Assembly (NCBI GenBank): GCA_000711775.1
Contig: ARYC01001303.1
Coordinates: forward strand, 48,921-112,920
Reading direction: 5' to 3'
Source: Oxytricha trifallax
Taxonomy: Eukaryota; Ciliophora; Spirotrichea; Sporadotrichida; Oxytrichidae
Length of the DNA stretch: 64,000 nt
The position numbers and the translations under genes are program-made. Under the pieces are notes generated by a model. It made no database searches and had not been told where the DNA came from. It saw only the letters and a program-made list of their open reading frames with translations. Each line of letters begins with the position of its first letter. The stretch's first letter is position 1. Shown in pieces: positions 22,922-37,300 of this stretch.

Positions 22922-25900
22922 TCAATCACATCTAGATATCTTGCTTTGTTACATGTAATTAGAAGATTAATTGTAATTAAGTGAAGAACTTGCTAGACCA
23001 GAATTGTTGTAGTATGATAATTTACTACTTATCCCACCATTGCTATTATTTAAATATAAAAATAATCATAATAATAATTATAAGAAAATAACTAAGTAAG
23101 TTAACTCTAACTATTAAAGTATAAATTAATTAGCTATTATGAATTGAACTTTTGAAGTTTAAGGTGGTTGAAGTTTGAAATGAGTTTCCATTAGAAGAAA
23201 ATCCATTCGAAAAATTAGCACCTACTCCTGACTACCTTTTAACATCAAATCTTAAAATGAATATAATAATTTAAATAAATAGTTCAGTATATTATTTCAT
23301 ATCTACTACTTAGCATGCTGTCTTTAATATCATATTAAGATAATTTACTCTTAATGAAAAAATCATTATTACAAAATTACATAAATTTTAAATAGGCAAT
23401 TAAAATCAGTAATATAGATATAAATCAATTTATTCGTTTAAAAATATCAAATCAAAATTAATAGTATCTATAAAAGCTCTATTATAAAAATAATAAATTA
23501 TGCAATATTATTAGTGCTATTATTGATTGAAGATACTTTAGACTACATCTTATTAGAATCTTTTCTTAGCGATAATTTAAGATTATCTTCTTTATCAAAG
23601 TTAAAGTCTATTTTGCTATGATATTTATATGGTACTCCCTCTGAATTTTGTAAAGTAGTTAAATTAAAAGATTTCAAAAATTATTTAAGATATATAATTA
23701 AATATTTTCATGTTTGGAATAAGATTTATAAATTATAATTAGCTGCATTAATTTTATGTGTGAGTTCTCTGTAGCTATCCATTGTATTTCCCATGTCAAG
23801 TAAAGCAGTTTTAACCTAATATTTAGATGTTTTGCAATTAGAGCCTACATTTGATGGAGGAGTCATCCCAATTCGACTGCTTAGGAGTTCAACTTTTCTC
23901 AAAAGATTAAGATTTTTAGTGGATTAGTAATCACTAGGATGCTTTTCATTAGATCTGTTTGATATTTATTGATTTGTGAATCTGCCAGAGTTCATACTTG
24001 ATTGGTGAAAAGCTACCGATGAGTTTTAGCTCATCATTCCGACTATTTAATCTCTAAGTCGTTCACACTTTGAACTAGCAAATGCTAATTAGCTTTACTA
24101 ATTAGAACTTTGATGATTTATTTTACTTCTAAAAGTGTTATTTTGATGTTTTTCTATCGAACCTTGTAAAACTGAGAGTTTCATATTACTTACAGTGTCT
24201 TTCTTACTTTGAGAGAGTGATTCTTCTAGCTTAAGCTTAAGTTTATCTATTTTGCTATTATTATATAAGATTTACTAGGGCATTAACTGCTCAAAGTTCT
24301 TTTAGTATTTTTGTTTTAGTGATAAGAGAGGAGAGTTAGGTACATTTTGTTAAAGTTTGCTATCTCTTCCTATTTTAAAAGCCTGATTTTTAGTCTGAGA
24401 ATTAAGTAAACTTTCCTTAAAGTTTTGGTACGTTTTAAGTTGAATTTTCTCACTACTGATTTATCTACTACCTGCTTAACTGTCATGAAATTTCAAACCT
24501 AACTAGTTGGTGTTTAAATTGAAGTATCTCTCTTCTCTATTCATTGAGCTTTCTTTGCTCGCTCTATATGGCTTGACATTCTTTTAATCTGAAGACATGA
24601 TGTCTCTCTTCAAAAAGGAAAGTCGTTGATTAGCTTTCTAGTCTGACCCTTAAAGTTCGATATTGTATGTCTTTTTTTCCAGCGCTTATGTATATTTGTT
24701 CTCTGCCATTAAGAATGTAGTTTTCTTTTGCTACATACCTCCAAGTTACAACTCAATCTCTTTTTCGATGAACTATCTGAGATTCCCATTTCTACCGATT
24801 TCTTTTCCTACTTGAAACTCATTTAAGTTGCTCAAATGCTTGTTTCTTAAATTATTGTCTGGACTTTACTACTCTTTAATTTGAATCAGTTTCATGCTAC
24901 TCTATCTATTCGAATCGGTCATATAGCTATCGCTCAATTAATCATCGTGATCTGCATATTAATCATTTTAATAGTTCTCTAAGTGCATTTAAAGGTAGTT
25001 CTAGTTGTTATCAGCGGGTGATACTAAACTCTAACGATATGTGATTATTTAATGTGAAGACTAATCATGATTTTCTTCATTTTGTGGGGTCATACCTTCA
25101 CTTGCTAGTAAATCTCGACTTTGATAGGGAAATTCATCCCTGTCTTAAATATATTCAACTTGGACTTACTAATGAGGAGAAAATCTGTCACTGTCCTATC
25201 TACAGTCCATTGCGGATCTGATTTTTGGTGAAATATATTGCCTTAGATTTTATTTAGTGTACTGAGATGGTTAATTTTTATTGCTAAAATTGGAAATAGA
25301 CTCGTTTTAGTTGATGTGAAAATTTTTATGATGATTACTATAAGAGCCACCTCTGTCTGGTAAAGATTATTGAGAAGAATGAAATGAATTATTTTAAGAC
25401 GAGAGTAGGAATTGCTGAGAAACTCCATTCTCATTTTGAATTATTCTCTACCTGTCTTCTACTCTAATCTAATCAATATTCATATTTTGGTTGTTGGAAA
25501 TAGAGCTTATCTCGTCATCAAAATTTTAAGTGTGATTTAAGAGATAGATCACAGTAAAACTACAAATAATTTTTAGTAATATTTCATCTTATTGGTTGCT
25601 TCTGTGATCTATACTTCCTTAGTATTCATAGAGATAGTCGTTTTGAAGTTTATCAATGAAATCTCTATGATCTTCTGTACCCATTGCATCATATCTTTCA
25701 TTAAAATCTCCATTCAAATATTCTTAGGATTCTTGTTTACCACCGCTACTTAGATTTTCAGAGTTATCTTTGTCTAAATTAAGCAAATCTCTTTTCTTGC
25801 TTCAATAAAATAGTATTATAATTCACAAATAGTAAAGTTGTATTTAAGACTTAAGCCTAGTTTTATATAAATTACTTGCTACTGAGCTTTTAATTGCTGA

Positions 25901-26655
25901 GAAATTCTTTATCTTCTTTCAATCGAGGAGACGATTCTATCTTTGGAAACTTCATTCTTCTATAGCTTTATCTCCTATCATCATTCATGTTTTGATAATT
26001 TATCTCAATTCATTTATTAAAACCTAAGAAACAATATTATGATATTCTATGTAAAATGTTAGAACATGGGCTTTCTTAAAATCGTTTAGGCGTTTAAACC
26101 TATGTTCTGGAATTATCCTCCATCCCAATTAAGTTCTTAACACTGTTTTTCTGACTGAATTCTCGTTTTCTATCTGAGAGCATTGGCTTGTAGACGACTA
26201 GCTAGTTGAGGTAAGATATCAGGTTTAGAAATGTTTAATTCGTTATTTTTCCGATGGATTCTTAATCAAGTGTCTTAAATAAATTGAACGCCACTGTCGG
26301 CTTAATATTACTTTTAATTATGTAATAAGCAATATTTTGGGGAAAAGTTAGTTCATATCAAAATGATTGTCATGGAAGTTGTAATTTTTATAAGATAATT
26401 TATGTGATAATTATGAGTTAACATGTGCCTGTAAAATTAAGCTAATTCTCATAGTTACTAAAACTAAAATCATAGTAATATTGTATTCTGCATTAAGTAT
26501 TTTAGTGAAATCTAGGATTGAGAAATACCCCTTGTTTCTAGTATCAAATTTCTAATAAATTTCATCTGAAGTTAAGTCTTCCTGTAGAAATATCATCACG
26601 AGAATCAATTCTTAACTCTCATCTAACTGAAAAGTTTAAGAAGCTGTTTATTCCA
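22922..26655 (-). CDS. Long EF-hand protein with polar, Gln/Asn/Ser-rich body
   Basis: The start at 26655 (MEQTASQTFQLDESQELIL) leads to an EF-hand-like loop (DTRNKGYFSILDF, ~26530). The AATATTA pointer then gives a second loop (FKTLDQESIGKITNQTF, ~26260). Further in-frame joins use AACAT, AGCAAG and, near the end, AATAGC pointers. The longest MDS (about 25490-23730) is open throughout with TAA/TAG as Gln and shows a short Lys/Leu/Glu helical stretch (KIDKLKLKLEESLSQ). It stops at TGA 22922-22924. It is of the order of 900 residues and otherwise disordered-looking. The N-terminal EF-hands suggest calcium-regulated scaffold or cytoskeletal use, but this is inference; both loops are non-canonical. 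The start lies 244 bp from the end of the kelch gene. It is not scrambled. Confidence 0.7.
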
Positions 26656-26898
26656 TTAATAATTAAAATGGTAACTAAAGTATTAAAATTTATAATTTAA
26701 CTGATATCTATATAGTTTAATAAATATAATAAGAGTTAAAATTGAAATTTAATTTGATATGATGCTATTTTTTGAAGAGGTAATAGTTTTATATTATGAT
26801 TATAATTGTGTGAATGAAAGATTATTTCTTAAGTATCAAATTTATAGACAATCTAAATTATTTAATCTAGCTTTAATTTTCAAATTTGAATGTTTCTC

Positions 26899-29280
26899 TC
26901 ATTCAATAAACACAGTTGGATAGAATATAAGTTCAGGGTCTGCAATGGTACTCATGATTAAGTGAGACTATTATATAAAAATTTACTGTATTTTACATCG
27001 TATAAATATGATAATTATTCTTAGACTCTTCGAAAATCTCCCATGATTGCTTCTCACCGAGCTTAGCGAAGCAGTTCATGCCCTCTGTGCTAAGTCCTCC
27101 GAAACTGTAAATCTCCACATCTTTTGGATCGTCACGATTTGATCTCACACATACTTTGCTCATAGCAGTTGAAATGTCCATGTCCAAATTCATGTTAGTA
27201 TAATTTTAGCAAATAATTAGTGCTTAGAATTTGATGGGTTTTACTTGGGATTATAAATTTTAGCAATAGCACTTTGGTTGATGAAGTCAATTTACCAAGT
27301 TTCATTTTGCAAGATCTTTCCATTACTTCCACCTACAATGTAAAGCTTATTGTTGTGAATATCAAAAGCATGACCGAAAGCACTCAGTTGAGGAGTATTT
27401 TGAATAGTAATCTTCTCCCTTTATTAACTCTATATGATAAGTTTTCTTAAAACTAATAGAGTAGTTACTATGAAAATTTTGTAAATCCCATCTGTTCTCA
27501 TAGAGATCAAACTTTTCAATGACAATATGAGCAATCATTGCTTAATGCTTATTTTGGATGTTGCCAATTATACCACCGTAAACATAAACATATCTTTCTT
27601 CGAAGGGAGTAGCTGAAAATATAGAGATTTTATCAATTAATCATATGATTGAGCTTTATTCATGTTAGATTAATTTTTCTAATAGTGTAAATGAAAATGA
27701 GTGTCTACCTTGAAGCATATCAGTCATTCTCATCCATTCTTCGTTCTTCTCTTGAACCTGTTCACTCTGACCGTCTTAGACTTGCTCAAACTTTGCCTTG
27801 GAGGAGTCAAGATTCTTGAACTTCAAAGCGAAAACAGCACTTGAAGATTGACTCTGAGTTTTCACATTTTTGCCACCAATAACTAGAAGTGTCGAGATAC
27901 CTTTGTTATCCCCTTTATTGTGCAAAATAACTGATTATTATTAATGTATAAAAAGATTGGACAATTTTGATTGTTAATAGTTGTAATTATTTAAGCACTT
28001 AGAATAAATGAGATCAGAAGATAGGTCGAAAGACAATTAATAATTAGAAGGGCCTTCATATTATAAAACATTATTATTTGGTTAAAATAAGAAACCGGTT
28101 ATTTTTTAGCAAATTTATTGAAATGATTAAAACTAAACGATATAATTAAAATAATCAGTAAATTATACTTTTAGTATATTTTTATTTGCAACTATATTAG
28201 TCCGAGGTCACTATGTTTAAATATTCTTATAAAACTTTTTAAAATATTTTATTTTCTTAAAAATAATATAACAAAGCAATAATGCTCAAAGAGACCAAAT
28301 TATTTTAATATCATTATTATTTTTTTTAATTACTAGGATTTATAAAATTTTTTAATTGAATTTAAATGGTAGAGGAGTGAGTTCATCAATCAACTTAGCT
28401 TCCAAGTTGTTATTCATGATTTTGTTCAACTTTAATTCAAATCTGTAAACTGAACTCTAACTTTGACCTCAATAATTTAATAGTCAAATTTTAATATATT
28501 TCATAGTACATATAGACACATTAATAACATGTGACCACTGTTAGATCCACCAGAGACAATAATTTGAGTTTAACCAACGGGTGCATAAGGATTCAAGATG
28601 ACACTGGCATTGGGCAAAACTGGGTATTCCTCTGCATCTCCAATCAAATCCCCGACATTCCACTTTTTCTCAGTGAAATCAAAGTAACAAATGTTGTGAT
28701 TCACGAAGATCAAGAAGCTGTTGGACATTGGCTTGAAATCTGACTCAGATTTCTTCACTTTCTCCTCGATTAATTCTAGCTCATCATCATCATCATCTGC
28801 AGCTTAAGTATGAGTTAATAATTATTTAATTTTTTTAAAAAAAGTCAATTAATAATTAATTATGAGTGCTTTCTTTCTTCTCTTCTTCTTGCTAGTGTTT
28901 ACCAGTAGTCACTCACAAAAGAATACTTATAAGATAACTTTAATAATAAAATCAGTAATATTTTGTGACTGTCTTGCTACCACTATCTTGAGTTGCATCA
29001 GTGCTACCACCTTGATATGACACTTTTTCCTCTTCTAAACACATTTTTAGATATAATTTCTATAATTTTACCTTAGCTGCTTGCAATCTAAGTTTTGGGT
29101 TCTGCTGAGCTGTTCTTGGATGAATCTTTTATAAAAAAATATATACAATGGAAATCACAAATAAATGTGGTTTCATCAAATTGATTAAAATATGTATAAT
29201 ACTTTTGTCTTTTTGGTGACTTAGAACTCATCATCATCATCTGGTTTCTTTGATTTTTGTTGTTCCTAAGGCGAAGACAT
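26899..29280 (-). CDS. Kelch-repeat protein
   Basis: The start at 29280 (MSSPQEQQKSKKPDDDDEF) is followed by a charged N-terminal region (IASSQEEEKVSYQGG, DDDDELELIEEK). Kelch blades follow, with the Gly-Gly doublets and aromatic spacing of the family: IIVSGGSNSGH, LLVIGGKNVKT, YVYVYGGIIGN, LYIVGGSNGK and IYSFGGLS. Joins are in frame through AAAAG, AGT, CACA (a 611-bp IES, 27923-28533) and ATG pointers. A short GTAAAA...TTTAG segment near 29040-29075 could be a true intron. The last MDS ends ...STIADPELIFYPTVFIE at TGA 26899-26901. Kelch propellers are protein-binding scaffolds; the partner cannot be told from sequence. Confidence 0.8.
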
Positions 29281-29442
29281 CTTAATAAATTACCTAATAA
29301 ATTATTAATTCAATTTCACTCTACTTCTAAAAGATACTAGGCCTATCAATGAAATTAAGTGAAAAACTGAGGAAATTATCAAGTTTAATTAGATTTGGGT
29401 CATGCTATGATTTAACAAATGAATTGATACCTTTTCATATGA

Positions 29443-30700
29443 TCAAATATCAACAATATCTTAATTTTCTTGGTTTTCTATTGCTAGATCATCACCATCT
29501 GCATCTAGAATAGAATCAGCAATAACAATCTATTCTTAAATTTAATCAGAATTCTCTATGATTTCTTGGTCTAAGCCTCCTTATTCTTCATTCATTTCTT
29601 CATCAGCATCTTAATGCTCCTCTACTAAGTCTTCTTCTTCCTCATCAATCTCTACTTTATCTTCATTTACTTCGTCCTTTTCGTCAACTTATGTTTAATC
29701 ATTATCATTCTTATAAAGTGTCTGTTATTCAACTATAACTAACTCAACTTATTTTTATGCATCAGTTTCTTTATCAGTTTACTCGATATTATCCTTGATT
29801 TCTTCCTAGTCAACAACTTATTCAGTTTAATCAATGTCAACTTAATTTTAAATTTGCTCGTTTTGATCTTGTTCTACCACTTCCTCTTCTTCTACAGGGT
29901 TTGTTTCTTACTCTTATTTCTCAATTAATTCTGGTTTATCCTCAATTTCTTCCTCATCCTCACTTTCTTAAAGTATCACATTTTATATTAATTGAATGTT
30001 TCCTGCTTAAGTCATATTCACATCCTTCTACTCTTTTAATTCTTGGCTAACTTAGTCAATAATATATTTAATTTACAATTTTAAAATATTAATCATAAAA
30101 ACATGAACAAATACATGTTTAAATTTCAACAGAGACATCATATGTCTTTAATAATTTCTGAATTGTGATTTGATTAACTTATTTTACCACTTTGCTTTGC
30201 TCATCCATCTTCACTCTTTTCAACTTGATTTATTCTTAATTCTCAATATTTAATACATTCTTGTTAGGATTTGATGTGATTCTCTTGCCAAGTATATTTT
30301 AAGGGTGTTTATTAGCTTGCAAGGTTTTCAGTAAATTCTACTTTTTTGTTTCAAAAGCATCAAATAATTCTATATTTTCAAGTGAGAAATCTTCTAGTTC
30401 AACTAGTTTGTCATAAATTTCAGTTTTTACATAAGCTTCAGTCTGCTTTATTATCTCTTCATGATAAATTAACTAGTTTAATATTTAAAAATATATAAAT
30501 TTATAGTATATTAATATAAAAATGATCGTAAGTATTCCAAGTAGTTGTTTTCGTCAAACTTTTAAGTAGAGATAAGAATATCATTTGACCAGAGGGTTTG
30601 TTAGATTTTAAGCAAGACAATTAGTTGAAATAACAATGAGCCCAGTGATTGTTATCAAAGTCCACAGCTTCAGAAAGTTAATCTTAAGAGTTTTAAAAAA
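29443..30700 (-). CDS. Acidic Gln/Glu-rich protein with signal-peptide-like start (initiator missing)
   Basis: The first segment (KLWTLITITGLIVISTNCLA, ~30690-30600) looks like a signal peptide, but no in-frame ATG precedes it. The CTTAAAA pointer joins it to KFDENNYLEY, then GAA to EIIKQTEAYVKTEIYDKLVE (from ~30465), and GTT to a long, strongly acidic C-terminal part (QESEDEEEIEDKPELIEK, DEEEEDLVEEHQDADEE) ending at TGA 29443-29445. The open frame holds dozens of TAA/TAG codons, so it is coding only under the ciliate code. No domain was recognised; a secreted or lumenal acidic protein is inferred. The MDS with the start codon must lie elsewhere, perhaps scrambled. Confidence 0.6.
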
Positions 30701-30955
30701 TATAATGATAAAATAATAAATTGAAATTTTATATTTAATAAGGGTAATAAAAAATTTTATGAATATAAAAAATAACTTTATATGAAAAGTTAAGCTAATT
30801 AATAAAATTATAAAAGTTGCAATTTTTTAATATACTATATCAATATACTTTTGTAATAATTTAATAGGGTTTTAATATTTTTAATATGATAATAAAAATC
30901 TTGAAATGAAAAAATTACTTCGCAAATAATAAACTGGAATATTACTCAAATTAAA

Positions 30956-31874
30956 TCTTCTTTATATGCCTTTATTTGATTTATATAAAAACATTAATCT
31001 TGAGAAGATAAAGTGATCTATCTCAAGCAACAAATGCATTAAAAAGTGAAGATATTTTGTTCTTTATTAACATCCCAACCATTAACTATTAAGTTTATTA
31101 GATCGCTGTTTACATCGCTGTTTTAGGTAAATTTTAAGAAATCATGCAATTTTATTTAAATAAATTTTTCATCATTTACACTTTGAGATATTTTAACTCT
31201 ATCCAAAATACTTTCAAAGCTAGCGTTTTAGAGTATATCTCTGTAATTTACCATCAATTTTTGAATAATTTATATGCCTCTCAACTACAAAACTTTTCTG
31301 CTTTACACACTTAGAATTTATTGCCTGTTATCAACTTACATATTTCGCTTAAAAATGCAATTATTATCTATATTCTCTATCATATCCTAATATCTTCTTA
31401 ATTTCTAATTAACTTGATCATTTTATATTAAATTTTGGATTGATTGTGATCTGTCTATATGTTACTACTAATTAACATCATTATTATTTTTATTGTTGTT
31501 AAATAAGCAGTCAGATAAATGTGCACTTTGAAGTTTAGTAAGCATATTCTTTTGAAGCTCAGAGTCTGATGAGAAAGTTAAATGGTCTTTCAAGGTAATT
31601 TTTATCTTGCAAAATGAACATATGCAAAATAAATCATTCAGTTTTCATATATAATCATTTAATCTGATATATAATATGTGATATATTTTATTCAAAACAT
31701 TTTTGAACATGTTATTTGATAAAAGCCACTGCAAAAATAACCTAATCTGGCGCATTTCCTTGGATTTATCTAATATGATATATAATTATGATTAATATTT
31801 TAATTTACTTAAACTGGCATGCCACACCAATTTAGTGAAGTGTATGTCAAAATTCTCTCTGTAAGATCCTCCAT
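30956..31874 (-). CDS. Unrecognised helical protein
   Basis: The start at 31874 (MEDLTERILTYTSLNWCGMP) is followed by KEMRQIRLFLQWLLSNNMF near 31770-31710, then a long MDS (about 31595-31170) coding LKDHLTFSSDSELQKNMLTK, RSQSIQNLIQNDQVNQK and QIIQKLMVNYRDILQNASFE. The last segment (SDVNSDLINLIVNGWDVNKE) ends, in my preferred frame, at TGA 30956-30958. Several Gln codons are TAA/TAG. It is predicted mostly helical and cytosolic. I do not recognise the family. The exact IES borders were not fixed, and the gene could share a nanochromosome with its downstream neighbour. Confidence 0.5.
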
Positions 31875-33966
31875 TAGATTTTAAAAAATTATTTTTATAG
31901 ATAACCCATATAAAAAAATAAGACAGAGAATAGGCATCAACAAAATATACATGAATTTTTTTTAAAAAAAGAATGTATTTTAAATTTATATAAAAAATTA
32001 CTAATTTGTTGATTGGAAGTTTATGGAAATTCTTTTATTTTTCAAATTATAATATATTCATCATACTTTAGTAAAACTGATAAGATAAATAAAACTACTA
32101 TTCCTATATATCAAGTTCTCAATTATCTTCTGAAATATTTATTCTGTCAAAATCCCCTTTTTAGAATAAATTAAATTATAAAAACTTACAAAATTTTATT
32201 TATTTAAATTCATATAAAAGGGATTATATTGATCCATTACATAATAAACTAATTTTTAATTTAATATATTTAAAAGATTTTCCATGGGCAACTACACATT
32301 AATGTCATCCTAGATGACTATATCTTAAGATGAATTTTCCATATTATTTTATAATAATGCAATAATTTAAATTACAATTGGTATATTCTTCAAATCTAAA
32401 AAATTCTTGACACTCATCTTAAATTAAAGTATGAAGAAGACTGAAAATGAGATTTAAATTTTAAATAAATTTTATTTTTACTCTTTATTAGGATATTCGA
32501 TTTAATACATTAATAAATACAATAAATAACTAATATAAAAATGGTCTTTTTTCTTATTTTGAATGAATCATTTCAAATTAAATATTAATCATAATTTATT
32601 AAAATTATTTTATTTAAATAAATACGCTTCATATATAAGATAGTTAATTTTCAATAATATACTTTTTATAACTTCCTCTGAATTCATGTTGCTTTTTTAT
32701 TTATTAACAGATAGGTATTATGAGAATTTTAAGTTTTCTGTTTTTTAAGATTAATGATTAATATCCCAGTTTTCTTTTGCGCCTTCATATAAAATATAAA
32801 ACCTTGCTCTTATATTTTAAAGATATTATTTTATTTATTAAATTGTTTAATATAAATTTTTAATTAATGAGTTTTCATAATTCGTTAAGTTTAAATTTTC
32901 CTCTCTGTATTATTGATCTAATCAGAAATCAAATTCTAAACTATTATTTGCATTTTTGGGGGGGAATTGAGCTTAATATTATATCATATCTTTTATATTA
33001 CATATATAATTCAATTAAATTCTATTTTACTTTATTTCATGCTTATATATATATATAATAATATCTATAGAAAGAATATATTTTTCCCAGACAAATCGAA
33101 AACAATTTAACAATTGCTGTAATTTCTAATTTTAAATATATATTATTTTTAATTTTATAGTTCATATAATGATCACCGAGAATTACTCTCGTTGAATGTA
33201 AGAGGAAGCATTGATTGCTAACAACAATCTTATATTAGAAGCTATTTTATTACGTTAATTAAATTTATTATGATTTACTCATAATTTTAAATAAACTCAA
33301 ATTTAAACTTAAATTATATATAAAAAAACTAACTAATTATATTTCAAGTTTATTTGCTAGAGTCTTTAGATATCAATTTACAAATGATTGTTTATTAGGT
33401 ATTTAAATGTCAATTTCAACTGATTTTTATTGTACTTATTCATTAGATCATATTAAAAAGATATTATAGTTATTATGTATAATTTTTATTAGCTTCATAA
33501 AAATAATTCTTATATATCAAATAACCGTAGTTTGATTATGAATGCTAATTTGGAATAGCTAAGTAGTTATTTGATTATTAGTAATTATTTGAGTTTGTTT
33601 GGTAATTTTATTCCTCATATTGATGTTACTAACTCAATAATAAAAATATATCATATACTTAAAAATTGTACACCATATATTATACAATTAAAATATATTG
33701 CTATTCAATAATTATTATTAAGAAACTTATACTATTTTTTCTTAATTTACTTAATATTCAGCCTCTTTTTATCACAGAATAAATAATTAATTGATTTATT
33801 AAGGAAATTTTCACCTATTATTTCAATAATTTAAATTGTATTTCTGCAATATTATTTTTATTACGAGTGCTTTGGTGAATAAATCTTTTAATTTACTTTG
33901 AATATTTCATTAAGAGGTATACGCACATCTGTGATCGATTAATCACAGTTCATACTCAATAAAATA
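31875..33966. other. AT-rich spacer without a supported gene
   Basis: About 2.1 kb of very AT-rich DNA. A standard-code plus-strand frame at 32867-33058 has low-complexity composition and no homologous look. A short minus-strand piece near 33165-33235 (MLPLTFNESNSR) is coding-like but isolated. No tRNA, repeat array or element end was seen. Confidence 0.5.
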
Positions 33967-34050
33967 AAAACCCCAAAACCCCTTAATTAAATTATTTTAT
34001 TAATAAGATTTAGGGTATTTTATGGTTTAAATTAATAATATTGTTTAATT
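33967..34050. mobile_element. Solo TBE-like terminus
   Basis: AAAACCCCAAAACCCCTTAAT at ~33968 followed by TTTAGGGTATTTTATGG at ~34010 matches the order of the TBE end (C4A4C4, then TAGGGTATAGTTGGGG). No transposase, 22-kDa or 57-kDa sequence follows and no partner terminus was found, so it is a truncated or solo end downstream of the phosphatase gene. Confidence 0.6.
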
Positions 34051-34388
34051 TTAGTCAGTAAAATATCAAAAAAATACATAAATAAAATGAAATTAAAGTA
34101 ATTTAAAATTAATAATGTTAGTGTCTATAAGAGAAAATTTCTTTGGAAGCTATATTAAATGAATTAAATTAATAGTATCTTAATTATTTGACATTTTAAA
34201 ATCTAGAATATTTATATTACTATTAAAAAGTCCCTAAATTATAAATTTGTGAAAATTTAATTACCAATTATTTTACATGTAAATTAATTTTTAATTTCAG
34301 AAACTCTTTTTTATCATTGAGAAGTCTTTAATAAAAGAGTTTAATTGCAAAATCAAAGATAAATATAGAGCAATTATTTAATTATTAT

Positions 34389-37300
34389 TCAATCCGCACA
34401 TAAATCCTGTATCACTTCCTTAAAAATATAATAGAGATACTTATAAATTAATATATATAAAATGGCTGATTTAGAGTTTTTTATTTTAAATGTCAGTCTA
34501 AACATAAAGTATAATAATATTAATTAAATTTAATTTAAATTACAAAAATATTATTTATAAAGTTAGCAAATGAAAGAATTATAGAAGATCAAAATAAGGT
34601 AAAATTTCTAAAAATAATATTGTTAAAACTAATATAAAAAAGATTATGCTATATAATTGTAAGAAAAATTAGAAAATGTGATTTTTATTAAAGGTTAATT
34701 CTTTTACATAATTATCATTATTTTAAAGTAAAATAATAAGTCAAATTAACATTAATTTTTTATATTAAATTTAAATTAGGCAATATAAACCTTTATAACA
34801 AACAATTTTAAAAATGCATACATTTAGATTTTTGATGATTTAAATTTTATTTTATCTTTTTAATTGAAAGTTTGAGTAGAATTATTGATTTTTTTTTAAA
34901 CTTACCAGAATAGATAGTTCATTATCCCATTACTACCCGAAATAACTGGGAATAGGTATACCATTCGATAATTATTGATTAAAATGAGTTTTTTAAGCAC
35001 TTTTATACAGATAATCTACTTTATAAAGAAAATGAATATTAGCGTTGCTATAAAAAAGGATACTCTTAATAGAATTTAAAATTACAAAGAAAAATTTGCT
35101 AACTTCCAAAATAAATAACTTTCAAAATATTGATAAAAGTGTTATATTATATAATGGAATTAAGTTTACTAATTATTTCACTAAACCGAAAGTTAAGTTT
35201 CAAAAATTTGAATAAAAAATATCTCAATAAATTCCAAATTGATTTTTATTTATGAATAATAACCGAAGGCTTATATCGAGTTAAATTCATTAATTTTATA
35301 TAATTATACTATTTATTTATAAGTTATCCACTATTATAGTTTATGAGAGATCACGACCGAGTGCTGATAAGTCCTTCACAAATAATGTTGTCTATTAACT
35401 CGAACTATTCTTGGCATTTATGTTCACTTAATTTTATTATGAATAAATTTAATTTTGCAATTAATCTATAAATAAATATAATATAAAAATGAATAATTTG
35501 TATTATTTAAATTAGAACCACTTAAAGGCAACTATCTCTATATAATCTGTAGCTGAAGTACTTATGATAAGGGTCAATTTTATCGAGAATCACATCCGCA
35601 TAAGATTTCTAATAAAACAAATATAATTTCATTTATCTTACATCACTGGCTGTAAATACCACTAAACTATCATAAAAGATAGAATTTTAGAGGACATTTT
35701 TTTAATTTAAGATGCAAAAACCACAATAAAGTTAATTTAATTATCAATTTATTATAGTTTACCTCGTACTGAGAAGATACTTTTTCTAGGAAATGAATGA
35801 GGTAAGGACGGTAGGCAACATATATCTATTTTTAAAGTGAGTAACACATGTAAATTTTATTATTTTTAATATTTCTAAATTTAATTCTATAAAAGCCTGA
35901 ATGTAATTAAAAATAGTATTTAATGCTATATTTTGATAAATTCTACAATTTATCATATTTAATTTATAGAATGTGAGTAGAACTTTGAAATTAAAAAAAT
36001 TCTGTGAAAACATCTGTAATACTTACTTATAAGGATTTTAATAAGATATTTATCATTAATAATTATTAATAATAATAATAATATAAATATAATTAATTTT
36101 TGGGAGTAGATGAGATCGGAATCTGGAGAAATAGGTTTATAAGTGTCCTGCATCACGTGAATAACCTCCTAATATCCATAAAATGGCTCTAAACTGCAGT
36201 GGATCAGAGTCTCGTCCATATCAAGCACCAATGTTTTTCTATTTCTTAAACAAATGTTGCCCTCACATATATTATATATATAATATTATTATCTAAATTG
36301 GGAAAATTGAAATAATTTATCATTTAATTAATTGATAAAAATAAAAGAATAATATTGTTCAATAATTTGTTTTGATTATTTTCTTGCTTATTCTATAACA
36401 ATATAAAGGGAGTGGATATTTAAATTTTATATATGATTTAAAAATATTTTCTCTCATTTGTTTGTAAATAAAAGAAACAAATAATTTATAGATATTAATA
36501 AAATTGCTTCACTCTGTTATTTCTAAATTATACTAGAAATTAATAAAAACTTTATATTTTATCAACAACTCTTTTTTTAATTTGAAAATATCATTACCTT
36601 TCATTTATTATTTTAAAAAGACGCATATTGCAGATATTATTAAATTTTGACATGAATTTTTTAAATATTTTTTATATACTTTCTTCAACCTTGAAATAAT
36701 AATTATTATTATTTAACGTCTTTTTAAATGATAAAAATTATTAAGAATGATAGATTACCTAATAGATATTAAGAACTGATGAACTTTCAATCTAGGTGTA
36801 TGGATTCTCGATTAGGGGTGGCAAAAGTGGCTTATTATAGCAATGATTATATTAGGGATAGATTTTTTAAATTATTATTCCAAAAATTGTGCAATAAATT
36901 ATTAGAAAATAGTTTCGATCAATAATTTAATTAGTAATAAAATTTCTATTTTTCTAAAATAATTTTAATATAAAAATTAATAATAATTCTCTCACATTAT
37001 ATTGTACTTCTTAATATGGCGGCAATCTTCGAACAAGCTCAATACTATATCAAATGAATAAAATTTAAATATTGCTAGAATAATAGAATTAATATGATAA
37101 ATTTACTCAAATGTAAAATTATCAGAGATTTAAATTTGAAAAAAAAATCAAAATATTAGGGCTATAATTACTTTAAGTAAGTAATTAAAATAGAAACCTT
37201 TAAAATTATAATGTGATATTTTTGCAAATTTTAGAAGAAAATCGATTTTGATTGGTAAACAAAATTTTATTATGAACGTGAAAAATAAAAAACATTATAT

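Noticed and set aside
27923-28533. Signal-peptide-like frame (MKALLIINCLSTYLLISF) inside the kelch-gene IES
   Set aside because: With only TGA as stop, frames of this length are expected by chance in AT-rich DNA, and hydrophobic AT-rich codons mimic signal peptides; no downstream continuation.
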